Below, piece after piece: positions 53,697 through 62,909 of a stretch of 64,000 nucleotides of DNA; position 1 is the first letter of the stretch; every line of letters begins with the position of its first letter. The position numbers were made by a program, and so were the translations under genes. Under the pieces are notes generated by a model. The model had not been told where the DNA came from, ran no database searches, and was given only the letters and a program-made list of their open reading frames with translations. The stretch is from CAYYYA01 sp964517065 (GTDB lineage: Bacteria; Patescibacteriota; Patescibacteriia; UBA1558; 2-01-FULL-52-15), in assembly GCA_964517065.1 (NCBI GenBank), contig CAZFBK010000002.1, positions 1 through 64,000 of the forward strand, in the 5' to 3' direction.

Positions 53697-55089
53697 AGTA
53701 TGTCATAAGTATAAGACAGAGATAGATCAAAAGATACCACCAGAAAGAAATAGCCGGCAAACTGACAGCAGAGAATGGCAGCAAGCTTCCCAGATAACAG
53801 ACCAATAATAACCAACGCACTAGAAATAATACGCCCACGGTAACTCCCCACCCAATACCCGGCAACCACCAGATCAGCGGAGCTACCAGAGCTCCAACCG
53901 TGACAATATCAACCGCTGGCAGCGCCAAGACATTGGTAACCAAAAAAATTGTTGAGAAGGTCTGAAAGTAATACAGCATCAAAGGAAAGGTAAAGACTTG
54001 CGCTGATAAACTGGTAGCAGCAATAGCCCGACAGCCAAAGGCTTCCGGCAAGAAACCCAGCCACTGTTCAAAACGTTTTTGCCAGAACAACAATCCAGCC
54101 ATAGCCAGGAAGGACAGCTGCCAACCGATGTCATACATCAGACTGAGCGGATTCAAAGCTGTCAGACCGGCAGCCACCAAAATCAAGACGTACCAAGGAT
54201 CGTATTGACGATGAACTACCTGACTCAACAATACCAGACCAGCCATGATCGCTGCTCGGACTGCCGAAGCCTGAAAGCCAATGATGGTAACGTAGAGCGT
54301 CAAAATTGTCACTACCAGGCCAAAAGTGAATGATCGACGCCAACACAGAGCTACTGCTACGGCTTGTAGCGCTCCTACCAAGAGAGTCATATTCATACCG
54401 GAAATAGCCATGACATGACTGAGCCCGACACGTGAAAACTGAGTAGTAAGATCGGCTGGCAAATCCTTACGCTCAGCCAGCATCATCGCCCGCGTGACAT
54501 TACCCTCAGGTTCAGGCAAATAACGATTGTAACTGTCTGAATAAAAACGTTTGATTCGAAAAAGCCAGTAGCGCCAACTGACTGTGTTATCCACCTGCAA
54601 TTCAGACGGCCGATAACAAATATAATATACCTTCGTCAATGCCAAATAACGATCATAACGAAAATCTTCAATTGGCTCAGGTCGCTCAAGTTTACAGCTG
54701 AAAGAAAGATGCTGACCGGAGAAGTACTCGGGATAACGGTCGGTGTAGAGCAACACTTTGTAGCCCTTAAGCACGCCAGACTGCAATCTGACTGTCACCA
54801 GCTGCTTATTGATTTTACTTTCAACAAATGTTATTTCACCAGCAACCGTGATATGTCCGAGCGGTGGATGTGGCGACTGCAGATTCGCCCGCAGTTGCCA
54901 GGACAATATTCCTATAATCAGTGCAATCACGATCGGCAACAATGAACGCTTGTACAGCCAGATAAGCAGACCAGTAACAACACTGATGATAAGTACCAAC
55001 GTTGGGCCAATAACAAAAAAGCTGGCACCAGCGTTGCCAACCAAAAAACTCAGAGCGCATAAAAATACGACAGACTTTTTAGCCATCAA
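53671..55089 (-). CDS. comEC: ComEC/Rec2 DNA-uptake channel (N-terminal plus competence domains)
   Basis: 472 aa. N-terminal two helices and a soluble OB-like (DUF4131) region, then the polytopic competence domain with the signature SHVMAISGMNMTLLVGAL, VRAAIMAGLVLLSQ, DIGWQLSFLAMAGLL and about eight helices. It lacks the C-terminal MBL domain, which is the next gene. It probably imports single-stranded DNA with type IV pili; CPR bacteria commonly retain this system for nucleotide or DNA scavenging. Confidence 0.92.
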   Translation of the reverse strand: MMAKKSVVFLCALSFLVGNAGASFFVIGPTLVLIISVVTGLLIWLYKRSLLPIVIALIIGILSWQLRANLQSPHPPLGHITVAGEITFVESKINKQLVTVRLQSGVLKGYKVLLYTDRYPEYFSGQHLSFSCKLERPEPIEDFRYDRYLALTKVYYICYRPSELQVDNTVSWRYWLFRIKRFYSDSYNRYLPEPEGNVTRAMMLAERKDLPADLTTQFSRVGLSHVMAISGMNMTLLVGALQAVAVALCWRRSFTFGLVVTILTLYVTIIGFQASAVRAAIMAGLVLLSQVVHRQYDPWYVLILVAAGLTALNPLSLMYDIGWQLSFLAMAGLLFWQKRFEQWLGFLPEAFGCRAIAATSLSAQVFTFPLMLYYFQTFSTIFLVTNVLALPAVDIVTVGALVAPLIWWLPGIGWGVTVGVLFLVRWLLLVCYLGSLLPFSAVSLPAISFWWYLLIYLCLILMTYYASSRKKS

Positions 55090-55143
55090 TTTCGCTTTTC
55101 CAACCTATGATACCAACTGGATTTGGAAAAGCAAGCGCCGTCG

Positions 55144-56571
55144 CTACCAGCGAATGCGTGTGGCCGGAATAGTCATGACCTGATCATCAGCCACAGCGAT
55201 CCAATCAGTACTACTGCTCTGCCATTGCAACTGATCAGGTATTAAACGGATATTGGCACTTCCATGAGTATTAGTAATAGGCAGGATACGCAACGTCTGC
55301 CCTGACTGCACAACCAAACCTTGTGGAAAACGTAAGATGGCTTTTGTTAGTTGAACGAGCGGTACTTCGAGTGACACAACTCTGCCATCTAATAAAACCT
55401 GCCAGTTATCAAGCACCGTCTGCTGATCAGACTGAATCTCAACAACCGCTTGATAGATAGTTATTGGCTTAGCAGAGGAGCTCGTAGGCTTCAAAATATA
55501 CTGATCTGACTGATCAACCAACGACCAGGAAATTTGATCACGAACAAAGTTTTGTTTCTTTACGAGTGTGGTACCACTCTGCCATTTAATCTCTTGGCCA
55601 GAAACAAATCCGAGACCTGTCATTGAAGAGAGTCGAGCTTCTACACTGGCGCCCGCCTGTGATGCCTGACCGATCAGACGTATGTTGAGCTTTGTGATGG
55701 TCCCTGGGGTGACGGTGATAGCACCAACACCAGTGACCAAATCTATTTGATTAAAAAATTCTGTAGAATCTTTCCAACTGCGAACGAGCTTGTCACCATT
55801 GAGTAGTTGTATCTCAGACAATGAGAAGTCTTTGGTAGCTACCCTGAAGCTCATGCGGGTGACGTCGATGGGCTCACCCGTGGCATTGAGCTGAAAAACT
55901 AAATCTCCTTGTTGGTTAGCTGAAATCGCTGCGGACTCTATCGGAGACCCACTGACGGCTAGCAGAGCTCCTCTATCAGCCAATGATAGCTCTTTGGTCG
56001 TCAGAGGTAGGACAGACGTTAATGTCACAGTCTGATCATTCTGGACTAGGGTGATATCACCAGCGTCAAGAAGTGAAATTTGCATCAGCTGACCTTGCGA
56101 AGCAGTGGCCCAACCAGTGTGCAAGGCGATTGAATGAATACCGGGCTTCAAATCAGAAACCAGATGATAGGTAAGATCACCTTGAGGAGTGAGGACTTGT
56201 CCTTCGCCAACCTGCACTTCGTCTAGATACAAACGTACGGGAGACAACTTGGTCAGCTCTCCCACACCGTTCAGAGTAAAGTGGAGTGATAATAATTTCG
56301 CCGGTTTATCAGTGATTTTCAAAACATATCGAGCAGCCTCAAAATCTTTCTGAGGCACGACAATAGACTGAGCTTGGGTGAAATGAGGATCAAGCCACAT
56401 ACTAGCTGTACTCGTTATGGTACTTTCTGGACGGACTGATTGTGTAAAAGAAATAAGAGGTAAGGCAAAAATCACACCGAGTGACAAAGCGCTAGCCATG
56501 AGAAATGATAGGGAAATATGATGATGAAGCTCAACGCGCTTATGGCGTTTCGGTTCCAAATGGTCAAACAT
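55144..56571 (-). CDS. Membrane-anchored exported beta-rich protein, unknown
   Basis: 475 aa. A basic N-terminus (EPKRHKRVELHHH) and one helix (about residues 22-44) anchor a long extracytoplasmic part made of repeating beta-type segments with Thr/Val/Leu alternation (for example YVLKITDKPAKLLSLHFTLNGVGE; PGTITKLNIRLIGQASQAG; LRFPQGLVVQSGQTLRI). Several Ig-like or carbohydrate-binding-like domains are plausible, but none is recognised. It lies between prfB and comEC on the same strand with a divergent-length gap of 53-54 bases on each side. Confidence 0.65.
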   Translation of the reverse strand: MFDHLEPKRHKRVELHHHISLSFLMASALSLGVIFALPLISFTQSVRPESTITSTASMWLDPHFTQAQSIVVPQKDFEAARYVLKITDKPAKLLSLHFTLNGVGELTKLSPVRLYLDEVQVGEGQVLTPQGDLTYHLVSDLKPGIHSIALHTGWATASQGQLMQISLLDAGDITLVQNDQTVTLTSVLPLTTKELSLADRGALLAVSGSPIESAAISANQQGDLVFQLNATGEPIDVTRMSFRVATKDFSLSEIQLLNGDKLVRSWKDSTEFFNQIDLVTGVGAITVTPGTITKLNIRLIGQASQAGASVEARLSSMTGLGFVSGQEIKWQSGTTLVKKQNFVRDQISWSLVDQSDQYILKPTSSSAKPITIYQAVVEIQSDQQTVLDNWQVLLDGRVVSLEVPLVQLTKAILRFPQGLVVQSGQTLRILPITNTHGSANIRLIPDQLQWQSSSTDWIAVADDQVMTIPATRIRW

Positions 56572-56624
56572 GGGGTTTCGACTAATGGTTATGCTATTAG
56601 TATAGCATATTTCTTACTTATTGG

Positions 56625-57713
56625 TTATTTCTTTACTAACCCCACCTGCTGCTCCAACCGTTTCTTCATGAACTCCATCAGCTCGCCGTCCAAGACAGTC
56701 TGAGGATCTTTAGTTTCAAATTTAGTTCTGTGATCTTTGACCATTTTATACGGATGTAGGACATAGGAACGAATCTGATTGCCCCAGGCGGCTTCAGTTA
56801 ATTCACCACGAAGAGCCTGACGCTCTTCATCTTTCTCCGCCTGATAATATACAGATAGCTTACCGAGCAAATACTTCATGGCTTGTTCCTTGTTCTGCAT
56901 TTGTGAACGTTCATTCTGGCAGGTCACCACAATGCCGGTTGGCAGATGGGTTATGCGAACTGCTGAATCAGTCGTATTGACGGACTGTCCGCCTTTACCA
57001 GAGGAACGATAGACGTCAATGCGCAAATCTTTATCGTCAATCTGAATCTCAGCCAGTTCATCAAGCTCTGGCAAAACCTCAACCATAGCAAATGATGTAT
57101 GACGAGCCTGATCAGCATCATACGGTGATAGACGGACCAGACGATGCACACCACTCTCGGTCTTGAGATAACCGTAAGCATACGAACCGGAAATTTTAAT
57201 AGTAGTATTTTTGATACCAGCCTCCTGTCCGGCAGTACGGTTAAGTACTTCTGCTTTCCAGCGTTGACGTTCTGCTAACCGTAAATACATTCGTTCCAGC
57301 ATCTGAGCCCAGTCTTGTGCATCAACTCCACCGGCACCGGCGTAGATAGTAAGAATCGCTGGTCGGGTATCGTGTTCTCCTTGTAGCACCATTTCGAATT
57401 CTAGTTGCGCGACCATCTGACTGATCTGCTGCAGACGCTCAATAATATCATCGGTCAGCGATTCATCAGCCGACAAAGCAACCAAATCACGAAGATCATT
57501 TTGGATCACAGTCCAAACATCAAGCTGATGCTGCAGTCGTCCGGCTTCTTGACTGACTTTCTCCGCCGTTTGTCTGTCATCCCAGAAATGCGTCTCTTGC
57601 ATTTTTTGCTGCAAATGATTTAGTTGTAGCCGCTTCTGATCCAAATGCAAAGCTGCCCAGGCGCGTTGCACACGGGACAGCTGTGTCTCTAATTCTGTCT
57701 GCAGAGGGTTCAC
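56625..57713 (-). CDS. prfB: Peptide chain release factor 2
   Basis: 362 aa, recognising UAA and UGA. GGQ motif in SSGKGGQSVNTTDSAVRI, and LSPYDADQARHTSFA at the RF2 SPF-type codon-recognition site (SPY here). The frame is continuous, so the programmed +1 frameshift with in-frame UGA seen in many RF2 genes is absent. Starts at GTG 57713, 5 bases after the htrA stop. Its presence argues that UGA is a stop codon in this organism. Confidence 0.96.
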   Translation of the reverse strand: MNPLQTELETQLSRVQRAWAALHLDQKRLQLNHLQQKMQETHFWDDRQTAEKVSQEAGRLQHQLDVWTVIQNDLRDLVALSADESLTDDIIERLQQISQMVAQLEFEMVLQGEHDTRPAILTIYAGAGGVDAQDWAQMLERMYLRLAERQRWKAEVLNRTAGQEAGIKNTTIKISGSYAYGYLKTESGVHRLVRLSPYDADQARHTSFAMVEVLPELDELAEIQIDDKDLRIDVYRSSGKGGQSVNTTDSAVRITHLPTGIVVTCQNERSQMQNKEQAMKYLLGKLSVYYQAEKDEERQALRGELTEAAWGNQIRSYVLHPYKMVKDHRTKFETKDPQTVLDGELMEFMKKRLEQQVGLVKK

Positions 57714-57718
57714 CGAAA

Positions 57719-58966
57719 TTACTTTGTTTGTTTATATCGATCGAGTGTTACTGACAGATCTTTCTCTTTGCCTTTGGAATAGACATGCAGGGTAATCTTA
57801 TCACCGGGATTCAAACCGGAGATTATTTTGGATAATGTGGTCTCCGCAGTAATCTTCTGACCATTGACTGAGATAATAATATCGTTTTCTGTCAAACCGG
57901 CTTTATCTGCGGGTGATCCCGGTACGATAGCCAACTCATCCTTAGTCTGACCGCGACTGATCAAAGCACCTGTACTGACCGGCAGCTTGTTTTGCTTGGC
58001 CATGTCGTCAGTGATCAGTACATAACGAACACCAAGATACGGACGGACAATCTGACCTTCTGTCAGAATGCCTTTGATTATGCTTTTGACTGAGTTAATC
58101 GGAATAGCGAAACCGATCAGCTGACCTTCCTGTGAAACAGCCGTATTGATACCGACAACTTCTCCGGCTAGATTTAATAGTGGGCCACCCGAATTACCTG
58201 GATTGATAGCGGCGTCAGTCTGAATAACTCCTTCCAAATTCTCTGAGGTCCCTCCACCACCAGCCGTGACGCTACGACCAATACCAGAGACAACACCTTT
58301 GGTAACGGTGTTGGAAAATTGTGCCAGTGCATTGCCAATAGCGATAACGGACTGACCGACTTGCAAACTATCAGAATCACCAATGTGAACCACCGGTAAA
58401 TCCTTGGCCTCGATTTTCAGAACACCGACGTCATTAAAAAGATCCGTACCAATGACTTTGGCTTCGTATTCTTTGCCATCATTGAGGGTCACGGAGTAGG
58501 TCGCCGCCGTATCACTGACCACATGACGATTAGTCAGAATATAACCATCGGCAGAGATGATGAAACCGCTGCCACCGCCTACTTTTTGGATATTGGGCGT
58601 GATATTTTTCGGCGTCTGTGGTTGAGGAATCTGGTTACCAAAAAACTGGTCAAAAGGAGAAAAATTGAAGAAGGGGTCAGTAATCTGCTGCTGCGCCGCT
58701 ATATCTTTTTTTATCGTGACCGAGACGACACTCGGTGAAACGCTCTGAACTAAATCAATAGTCGAAGAATCTTCGGTCACTTTCAGAATTTTGTTTTTAT
58801 CATCTTGAATCACTGTCATGGTGCCGCCTCCGGGGGTGCTATTCGGCGAACCAGCGAGACGAATCCATTGCTGACCATAGTTAATAAAAATATAAGAACC
58901 AAAGAAACCGCCAATCAAAGCGATCATCACTGTCAGAAGAGGGCTGAGATATTTCTGAGATATCAT
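57719..58966 (-). CDS. htrA: HtrA/DegP-type serine protease
   Basis: 415 aa. N-terminal transmembrane anchor (about residues 8-28), then a trypsin-like domain with the catalytic triad: His in LTNRHVVSD, Asp in NDVGVLKIE, Ser in INPGNSGGPLLN. One PDZ domain follows (AIVPGSPADKAGLTENDIIISVNGQKI). An extracytoplasmic quality-control protease. Upstream neighbour of prfB, probably in one operon with the 93-aa membrane protein at 58983. Confidence 0.95.
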   Translation of the reverse strand: MISQKYLSPLLTVMIALIGGFFGSYIFINYGQQWIRLAGSPNSTPGGGTMTVIQDDKNKILKVTEDSSTIDLVQSVSPSVVSVTIKKDIAAQQQITDPFFNFSPFDQFFGNQIPQPQTPKNITPNIQKVGGGSGFIISADGYILTNRHVVSDTAATYSVTLNDGKEYEAKVIGTDLFNDVGVLKIEAKDLPVVHIGDSDSLQVGQSVIAIGNALAQFSNTVTKGVVSGIGRSVTAGGGGTSENLEGVIQTDAAINPGNSGGPLLNLAGEVVGINTAVSQEGQLIGFAIPINSVKSIIKGILTEGQIVRPYLGVRYVLITDDMAKQNKLPVSTGALISRGQTKDELAIVPGSPADKAGLTENDIIISVNGQKITAETTLSKIISGLNPGDKITLHVYSKGKEKDLSVTLDRYKQTK

Positions 58967-58982
58967 AAACCTTGTACCTTAA

Positions 58983-59264
58983 TTATTGTAATTGTTTATA
59001 TTGATCTAATAAATTCTTGACAGCATTGGCATCCATGGGGCTATTTTGTCCGTCGGCAGGGCTGATCAAAGTGCCGAAACCTTGTTCCAGCATTGGCTTC
59101 AAAAAGAGATAACCCACAACCAACGGCACCACGAACAGTAAAATATTAATCCAAATAAAAACTCTGCTCCAAAAAAAATGACGATCGATCTTATGCAAAC
59201 GCTGTTTGATATCGGCTAATTCCTTCGCTTGTTGGTCCAAGTGCTCTTGTAGCTCTATATCCAT
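58983..59264 (-). CDS. Small coiled-coil membrane protein
   Basis: 93 aa: an N-terminal charged coiled-coil-like helix (MDIELQEHLDQQAKELADIKQRLHKIDRHF), a transmembrane helix (residues 34-56), and a short extracytoplasmic tail ending KNLLDQYKQLQ. Similar short proteins upstream of HtrA-like proteases are seen in CPR genomes as I recall; the function is unknown. A 16-base gap to htrA supports co-transcription. Confidence 0.65.
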   Translation of the reverse strand: MDIELQEHLDQQAKELADIKQRLHKIDRHFFWSRVFIWINILLFVVPLVVGYLFLKPMLEQGFGTLISPADGQNSPMDANAVKNLLDQYKQLQ

Positions 59265-59325
59265 ATGAGAATAATAAAAGGGACTTAGGGTTCAAATGAT
59301 TATACAATTCTGCAACAAGAATCTT

Positions 59326-59802
59326 TCAGCGGTTAGATTTGGCTTTTTTGCTCTTCTTCATCATGGCCAATAACTCACGCTGGAAACTTCCTGCGTCTTT
59401 GAACTGCCGATAAACTGAAGCGAAGCGGATATAGGCCACTTCATCGAAAGGCTTGAGACGCTTCATGACGATTTCACCAAGCTCTTTGGTCGTCAGCTCT
59501 GATTTACGACTTTTGTGAATATCTCGTTCGATGGTATGAACTAGATTATAAAATTTGTCTTCGGTAAAAGAGCGCTTCTCCAAAGAACGGTGCAGGCCAT
59601 GAGCCAATTTCTCACGTGAATATGGCTGACGTCTGCCATCACGTTTGACTACCAAGATATCCAACAACTCAACTTCTTCCAGAGTAGAAAAACGGAATGC
59701 GCATTTCAGGCATTCTCGGCGTCGGCGGATCCCAGTTTTGTCGCTGGTAATCCGTGAATCAATTACTTTGGTATCTTTATAGTTGCAGACCGGGCAATTC
59801 AT
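59326..59802 (-). CDS. nrdR: Transcriptional repressor NrdR
   Basis: 158 aa. Zinc ribbon with Cys3, Cys6, Cys31 and Cys34 (MNCPVCNYKDTKVIDSR ... RRRRECLKC), then the ATP-cone domain (VVKRDGRRQPYSREKLAHGLHRSLEKR). It represses ribonucleotide reductase genes in response to dATP. No nrd gene is in the window. Located after ftsZ across a themed hairpin. Confidence 0.97.
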   Translation of the reverse strand: MNCPVCNYKDTKVIDSRITSDKTGIRRRRECLKCAFRFSTLEEVELLDILVVKRDGRRQPYSREKLAHGLHRSLEKRSFTEDKFYNLVHTIERDIHKSRKSELTTKELGEIVMKRLKPFDEVAYIRFASVYRQFKDAGSFQRELLAMMKKSKKAKSNR

Positions 59803-59893
59803 GGGAGTAGTTTGGTAGGCTGGTAGTTTGGTAGTTGTACTAATGTAGGCTAAATTAAAAACTACAAAACTACTTTTCTACCAATCTACAGCT
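59803..59893. repeat. Themed hairpin between ftsZ and nrdR
   Basis: GTAGTTTGGTAGGCTGGTAGTTTGGTAG mirrored by AACTACAAAACTACTTTTCTACC. Same theme as 26384, 29862 and 31476; no U-run. Confidence 0.75.
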
Positions 59894-61060
59894 CTACTTC
59901 TTCATTTTATTACGTATAAAGGTCGGCATGTCATACTCGCTCTTTTCTTCCTCAATGGGTTCTTCTCGTTGTGGTTTGGCCTCTTCTCTGGGTTTGACGA
60001 AGATTTTCTTTTCCTGTTGACCTAAAGAATTAAAAACCGATTTATTTGGACGGTAATTCGTTTCTTCTTCTTCAGCATTACGAACGTCTCGTAAATTTTT
60101 GAAGCCGGTAGCGATAACTGTGATCTTGATCTGATCGCCCATAGATTCATCAATGATCGTACCAAAAATAATCTTGGCAGAGGGGTCCGTGCTAGCAGTA
60201 ATTACTTCTGCTGCCTCTTGCACCTCATGCATGGAGAGATCAGGACCGCCAGTGATGGTAAACAAAATACCTTTAGCACCTTCAATAGAAAGTTCTAATA
60301 GTGGACTATCAATTGCAGCTTTGGCCGCTTCTACTGCTCTATTCTCACCGCTGGCCTGACCAATACCCATCAAAGCTGAGCCGGCATTGCCCATGATGGC
60401 TTTGACATCAGCGAAGTCGACATTGATCAATCCCGGAACAGTAATAATTTCTGAAATTCCCAAGACACCTTGTTTCAGTACTTCATCAACAATCGAGAAG
60501 GCCTCCAGCAAAGGAGTGCGTTTGTCGATGATCTGCAATAAACGATCGTTAGGAATAGTAATAATAGTATCGACACGATCCATCAATTGTTCATAGCCGG
60601 TCTCAGCGATTTCTTTGCGCTTCGCACCTTCGAAAGCAAAGGGTTTAGTCACGACTGCTACTGTCAAAGCACCAGCTTCACGGGCCAGATCAGCGATGAA
60701 ACCGATAGCACCTGTGCCGGTACCGCCACCTAAGCCGCAGGTCAAAAAAACCATATCAGCACCTTCAATACTTTTGGCAATATCGATCTCATTCTCTTCA
60801 GCGGAGCGCGATCCCAGATCTGGATCCATCCCAGCTCCCAAACCACGAGTTGTAGCCACACCTATCTGAACTTTACGATGTGCTAATGACTGATTCAAAG
60901 CCTGAGCATCGGTATTAACCGCGATAAACTCAATGTTGCGTACCTTGGAGGCCAACATTCGATTGATCGCTGATCCGCCTGATCCCCCAATACCAACTAC
61001 TTTGATTTTGGCCAGATTCTCTGCTGGTGGTTTGACTTCGTGTGCGCTACGTTTTGACAT
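59894..61060 (-). CDS. ftsZ: Cell division protein FtsZ
   Basis: 388 aa tubulin-like GTPase. VVGIGGSGGSAINRM at the N-terminus, the GTP-binding GLGGGTGTGA motif near residue 110, T7-loop-type NVDFADVKAIM, and the C-terminal FtsA-binding peptide YDMPTFIRNKMKK after a charged linker. Directly downstream of ftsA as usual; ftsQ and the mur cluster are not adjacent. Confidence 0.98.
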   Translation of the reverse strand: MSKRSAHEVKPPAENLAKIKVVGIGGSGGSAINRMLASKVRNIEFIAVNTDAQALNQSLAHRKVQIGVATTRGLGAGMDPDLGSRSAEENEIDIAKSIEGADMVFLTCGLGGGTGTGAIGFIADLAREAGALTVAVVTKPFAFEGAKRKEIAETGYEQLMDRVDTIITIPNDRLLQIIDKRTPLLEAFSIVDEVLKQGVLGISEIITVPGLINVDFADVKAIMGNAGSALMGIGQASGENRAVEAAKAAIDSPLLELSIEGAKGILFTITGGPDLSMHEVQEAAEVITASTDPSAKIIFGTIIDESMGDQIKITVIATGFKNLRDVRNAEEEETNYRPNKSVFNSLGQQEKKIFVKPREEAKPQREEPIEEEKSEYDMPTFIRNKMKK

Positions 61061-61201
61061 GGATATTACGAGCCTTAATAATATTGATAATTATAGCGGA
61101 AGATGGACAGAATGGACAGGGTTGGAATTTGAGAACAAGGGTCAGGATTGTGGGTCAGGGAGCTCCCTTCTCCTAATCCTCAATCCTTATCCTCCTCAAC
61201 C
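61061..61201. repeat. Themed gap (gggtcagg / cctcaat) between ftsA and ftsZ
   Basis: GGGTCAGGATTGTGGGTCAGGGAG followed by CTCCCTTCTCCTAATCCTCAATCC, a partly self-complementary stretch with the same motif as 31100. No gene. Confidence 0.6.
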
Positions 61202-62443
61202 TCAAGGTAACAGATCCTTAAACCACTTGGTCATGCGATCAGTGGCCAGTTTGACGGAAGAAAAGTTCGGCATAATACTGCCACTCTTACTACTGCCTTG
61301 CAAAGCATAGTACACCAATCCCAGTGCAGTGGTATAACGTGGGTCATCAATCTTTTCAATGTGACTGGCACTCAGCAATGGTTTACCAATGAAGGCTGGT
61401 AATCTTAATCTGGCTTTGGCAATCTCTGCTAGACCTGCCATCTTGGCACCACCTCCGGTCAAGACGATACCAGCAGGTAACGAGGCTGATCGATCAACCG
61501 CACGCAATTCTTTATCGACGAGATCAAATAATTCTTCCACACGGGCGTTGATAATCTCTGATACGTGTTTGGTTGATACCATCGTCCGCGGTTTCTCTGT
61601 TTGTGAATATCTACTCAAATCTAATTCATCTCGTTTAGAAATCTTCTCCGAATCCTGACAACCAATCTCCAGCTTGATCGCTTCCGCTACATCCAGTGAA
61701 GTGCGCAAACCAATAGCCAAATCTTGAGTGATATGATCAGCACCGACCGGTAATACAGTGGCGAATAGTACATCTCCTGCTTCGTAGACCACAACCGAAG
61801 TGGTGGCTGCACCAATGTTCACCACCGCTACACCAATATCTTTCTGACGCTTGTCCAAAACTGCAGAAGCAGTAGCTAAAATAGAAAAAACAAACCCTTC
61901 GACATCAACTCCTGTCCTGTAGACACATTTAGAACAACTCTTCACCTGACTACTGAGCCCCATAATAATCTGAGTATGCGCTTCAAGGCGAACTCCAGAC
62001 ATTCCTACTGGATCTTTGATGTTTCTTTGATTGTCTAAGGTATAGGATAACGGCAAGACATGAAGAATTTCGTAATTTGGCGGTGTAGCGACTGCTTGCG
62101 CTGCCTCCAGAGCTCGATCAACATCTGATGGGTCGACTTGACCGTTAGCGCGAGAGACTGCCACTACTCCCTGACTCTGTATTACTTTGACATGAGTACC
62201 ACTGATACCGACGACAGCCCGCTCAATAGTCTGGCCGGACATGCGTTCTGCTTTTTCTAAGGCTTCAGAAATTGAAGTTACTACTTCTTCTACATCAGTA
62301 ATATTACCCTTAGACAGCCCAGCGCTTGCAGCCTCGCCTACACCAATAATACGGACACTGCCATCAGCGTCGCGCTGTCCAACAACGATACGAATTTGAC
62401 TCGTACCGATATCCAAACCAGTGATAATATCTTGGCGTTTCAT
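61202..62443 (-). CDS. ftsA: Cell division protein FtsA
   Basis: 413 aa actin-like protein tethering FtsZ to the membrane. Phosphate-1 ITGLDIGTSQIRIVVG, the SHS2 subdomain 1C, phosphate-2 VVNIGAATTSVVVYE, adenosine motif GIVLTGGGAKMAGLAE, and a C-terminal amphipathic end (TDRMTKWFKDLLP). Complete. ATG 62443 in AT-poor sequence without an SD. Confidence 0.97.
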   Translation of the reverse strand: MKRQDIITGLDIGTSQIRIVVGQRDADGSVRIIGVGEAASAGLSKGNITDVEEVVTSISEALEKAERMSGQTIERAVVGISGTHVKVIQSQGVVAVSRANGQVDPSDVDRALEAAQAVATPPNYEILHVLPLSYTLDNQRNIKDPVGMSGVRLEAHTQIIMGLSSQVKSCSKCVYRTGVDVEGFVFSILATASAVLDKRQKDIGVAVVNIGAATTSVVVYEAGDVLFATVLPVGADHITQDLAIGLRTSLDVAEAIKLEIGCQDSEKISKRDELDLSRYSQTEKPRTMVSTKHVSEIINARVEELFDLVDKELRAVDRSASLPAGIVLTGGGAKMAGLAEIAKARLRLPAFIGKPLLSASHIEKIDDPRYTTALGLVYYALQGSSKSGSIMPNFSSVKLATDRMTKWFKDLLP

Positions 62444-62488
62444 TCTACGTATAAATCCAACTTATTATAATGAAAAAATGAATATTTA

Positions 62489-62908
62489 TCAAACTTTTGG
62501 CAGTTTTGCCAGCAGTTTGACTTCTCGACTTTCCATGACCTTGGCCTCATTAGTCTTTTCATGATCATATCCCAACAAATGCAAGCAGCCGTGCACGATC
62601 AATATTTGCATTTCCCGCTCAACAGAGTGGCCATGCTCACGAGCTTGTCGTTTGACCACAGTTTGGCAGAGCAACAACTCTCCTAACAAATCATCCTTGG
62701 CAGACTGAGCCAGATTGAACGATAAAATATCGGTCACATAGTCTTTATGCCGCCACTTTTTATTTAAGGAACGCATAGTTCTGCTGTCAATAAAGGCCAG
62801 AGAAATATTCTGGCGCAAATGATACTGATACTGAAGTGCTTTTTCTAATAGTACGAGCCAGGGATACTCAGGTACTGACTCTGAGAGCAAAAAAAATTTC
62901 TTGGTCAT
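62489..62908 (-). CDS. ybeY: Endoribonuclease YbeY (rRNA maturation)
   Basis: 139 aa single-strand endoribonuclease in 16S rRNA 3' processing and quality control. The zinc motif H-x3-H-x5-H is HGCLHLLGYDH, preceded by TDILSFNL and LGELLLC. The N-terminal region is compact. Gap to the upstream exported protein is 1 base. Located just before ftsA. Confidence 0.95.
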   Translation of the reverse strand: MTKKFFLLSESVPEYPWLVLLEKALQYQYHLRQNISLAFIDSRTMRSLNKKWRHKDYVTDILSFNLAQSAKDDLLGELLLCQTVVKRQAREHGHSVEREMQILIVHGCLHLLGYDHEKTNEAKVMESREVKLLAKLPKV

Positions 62909-62909
62909 C

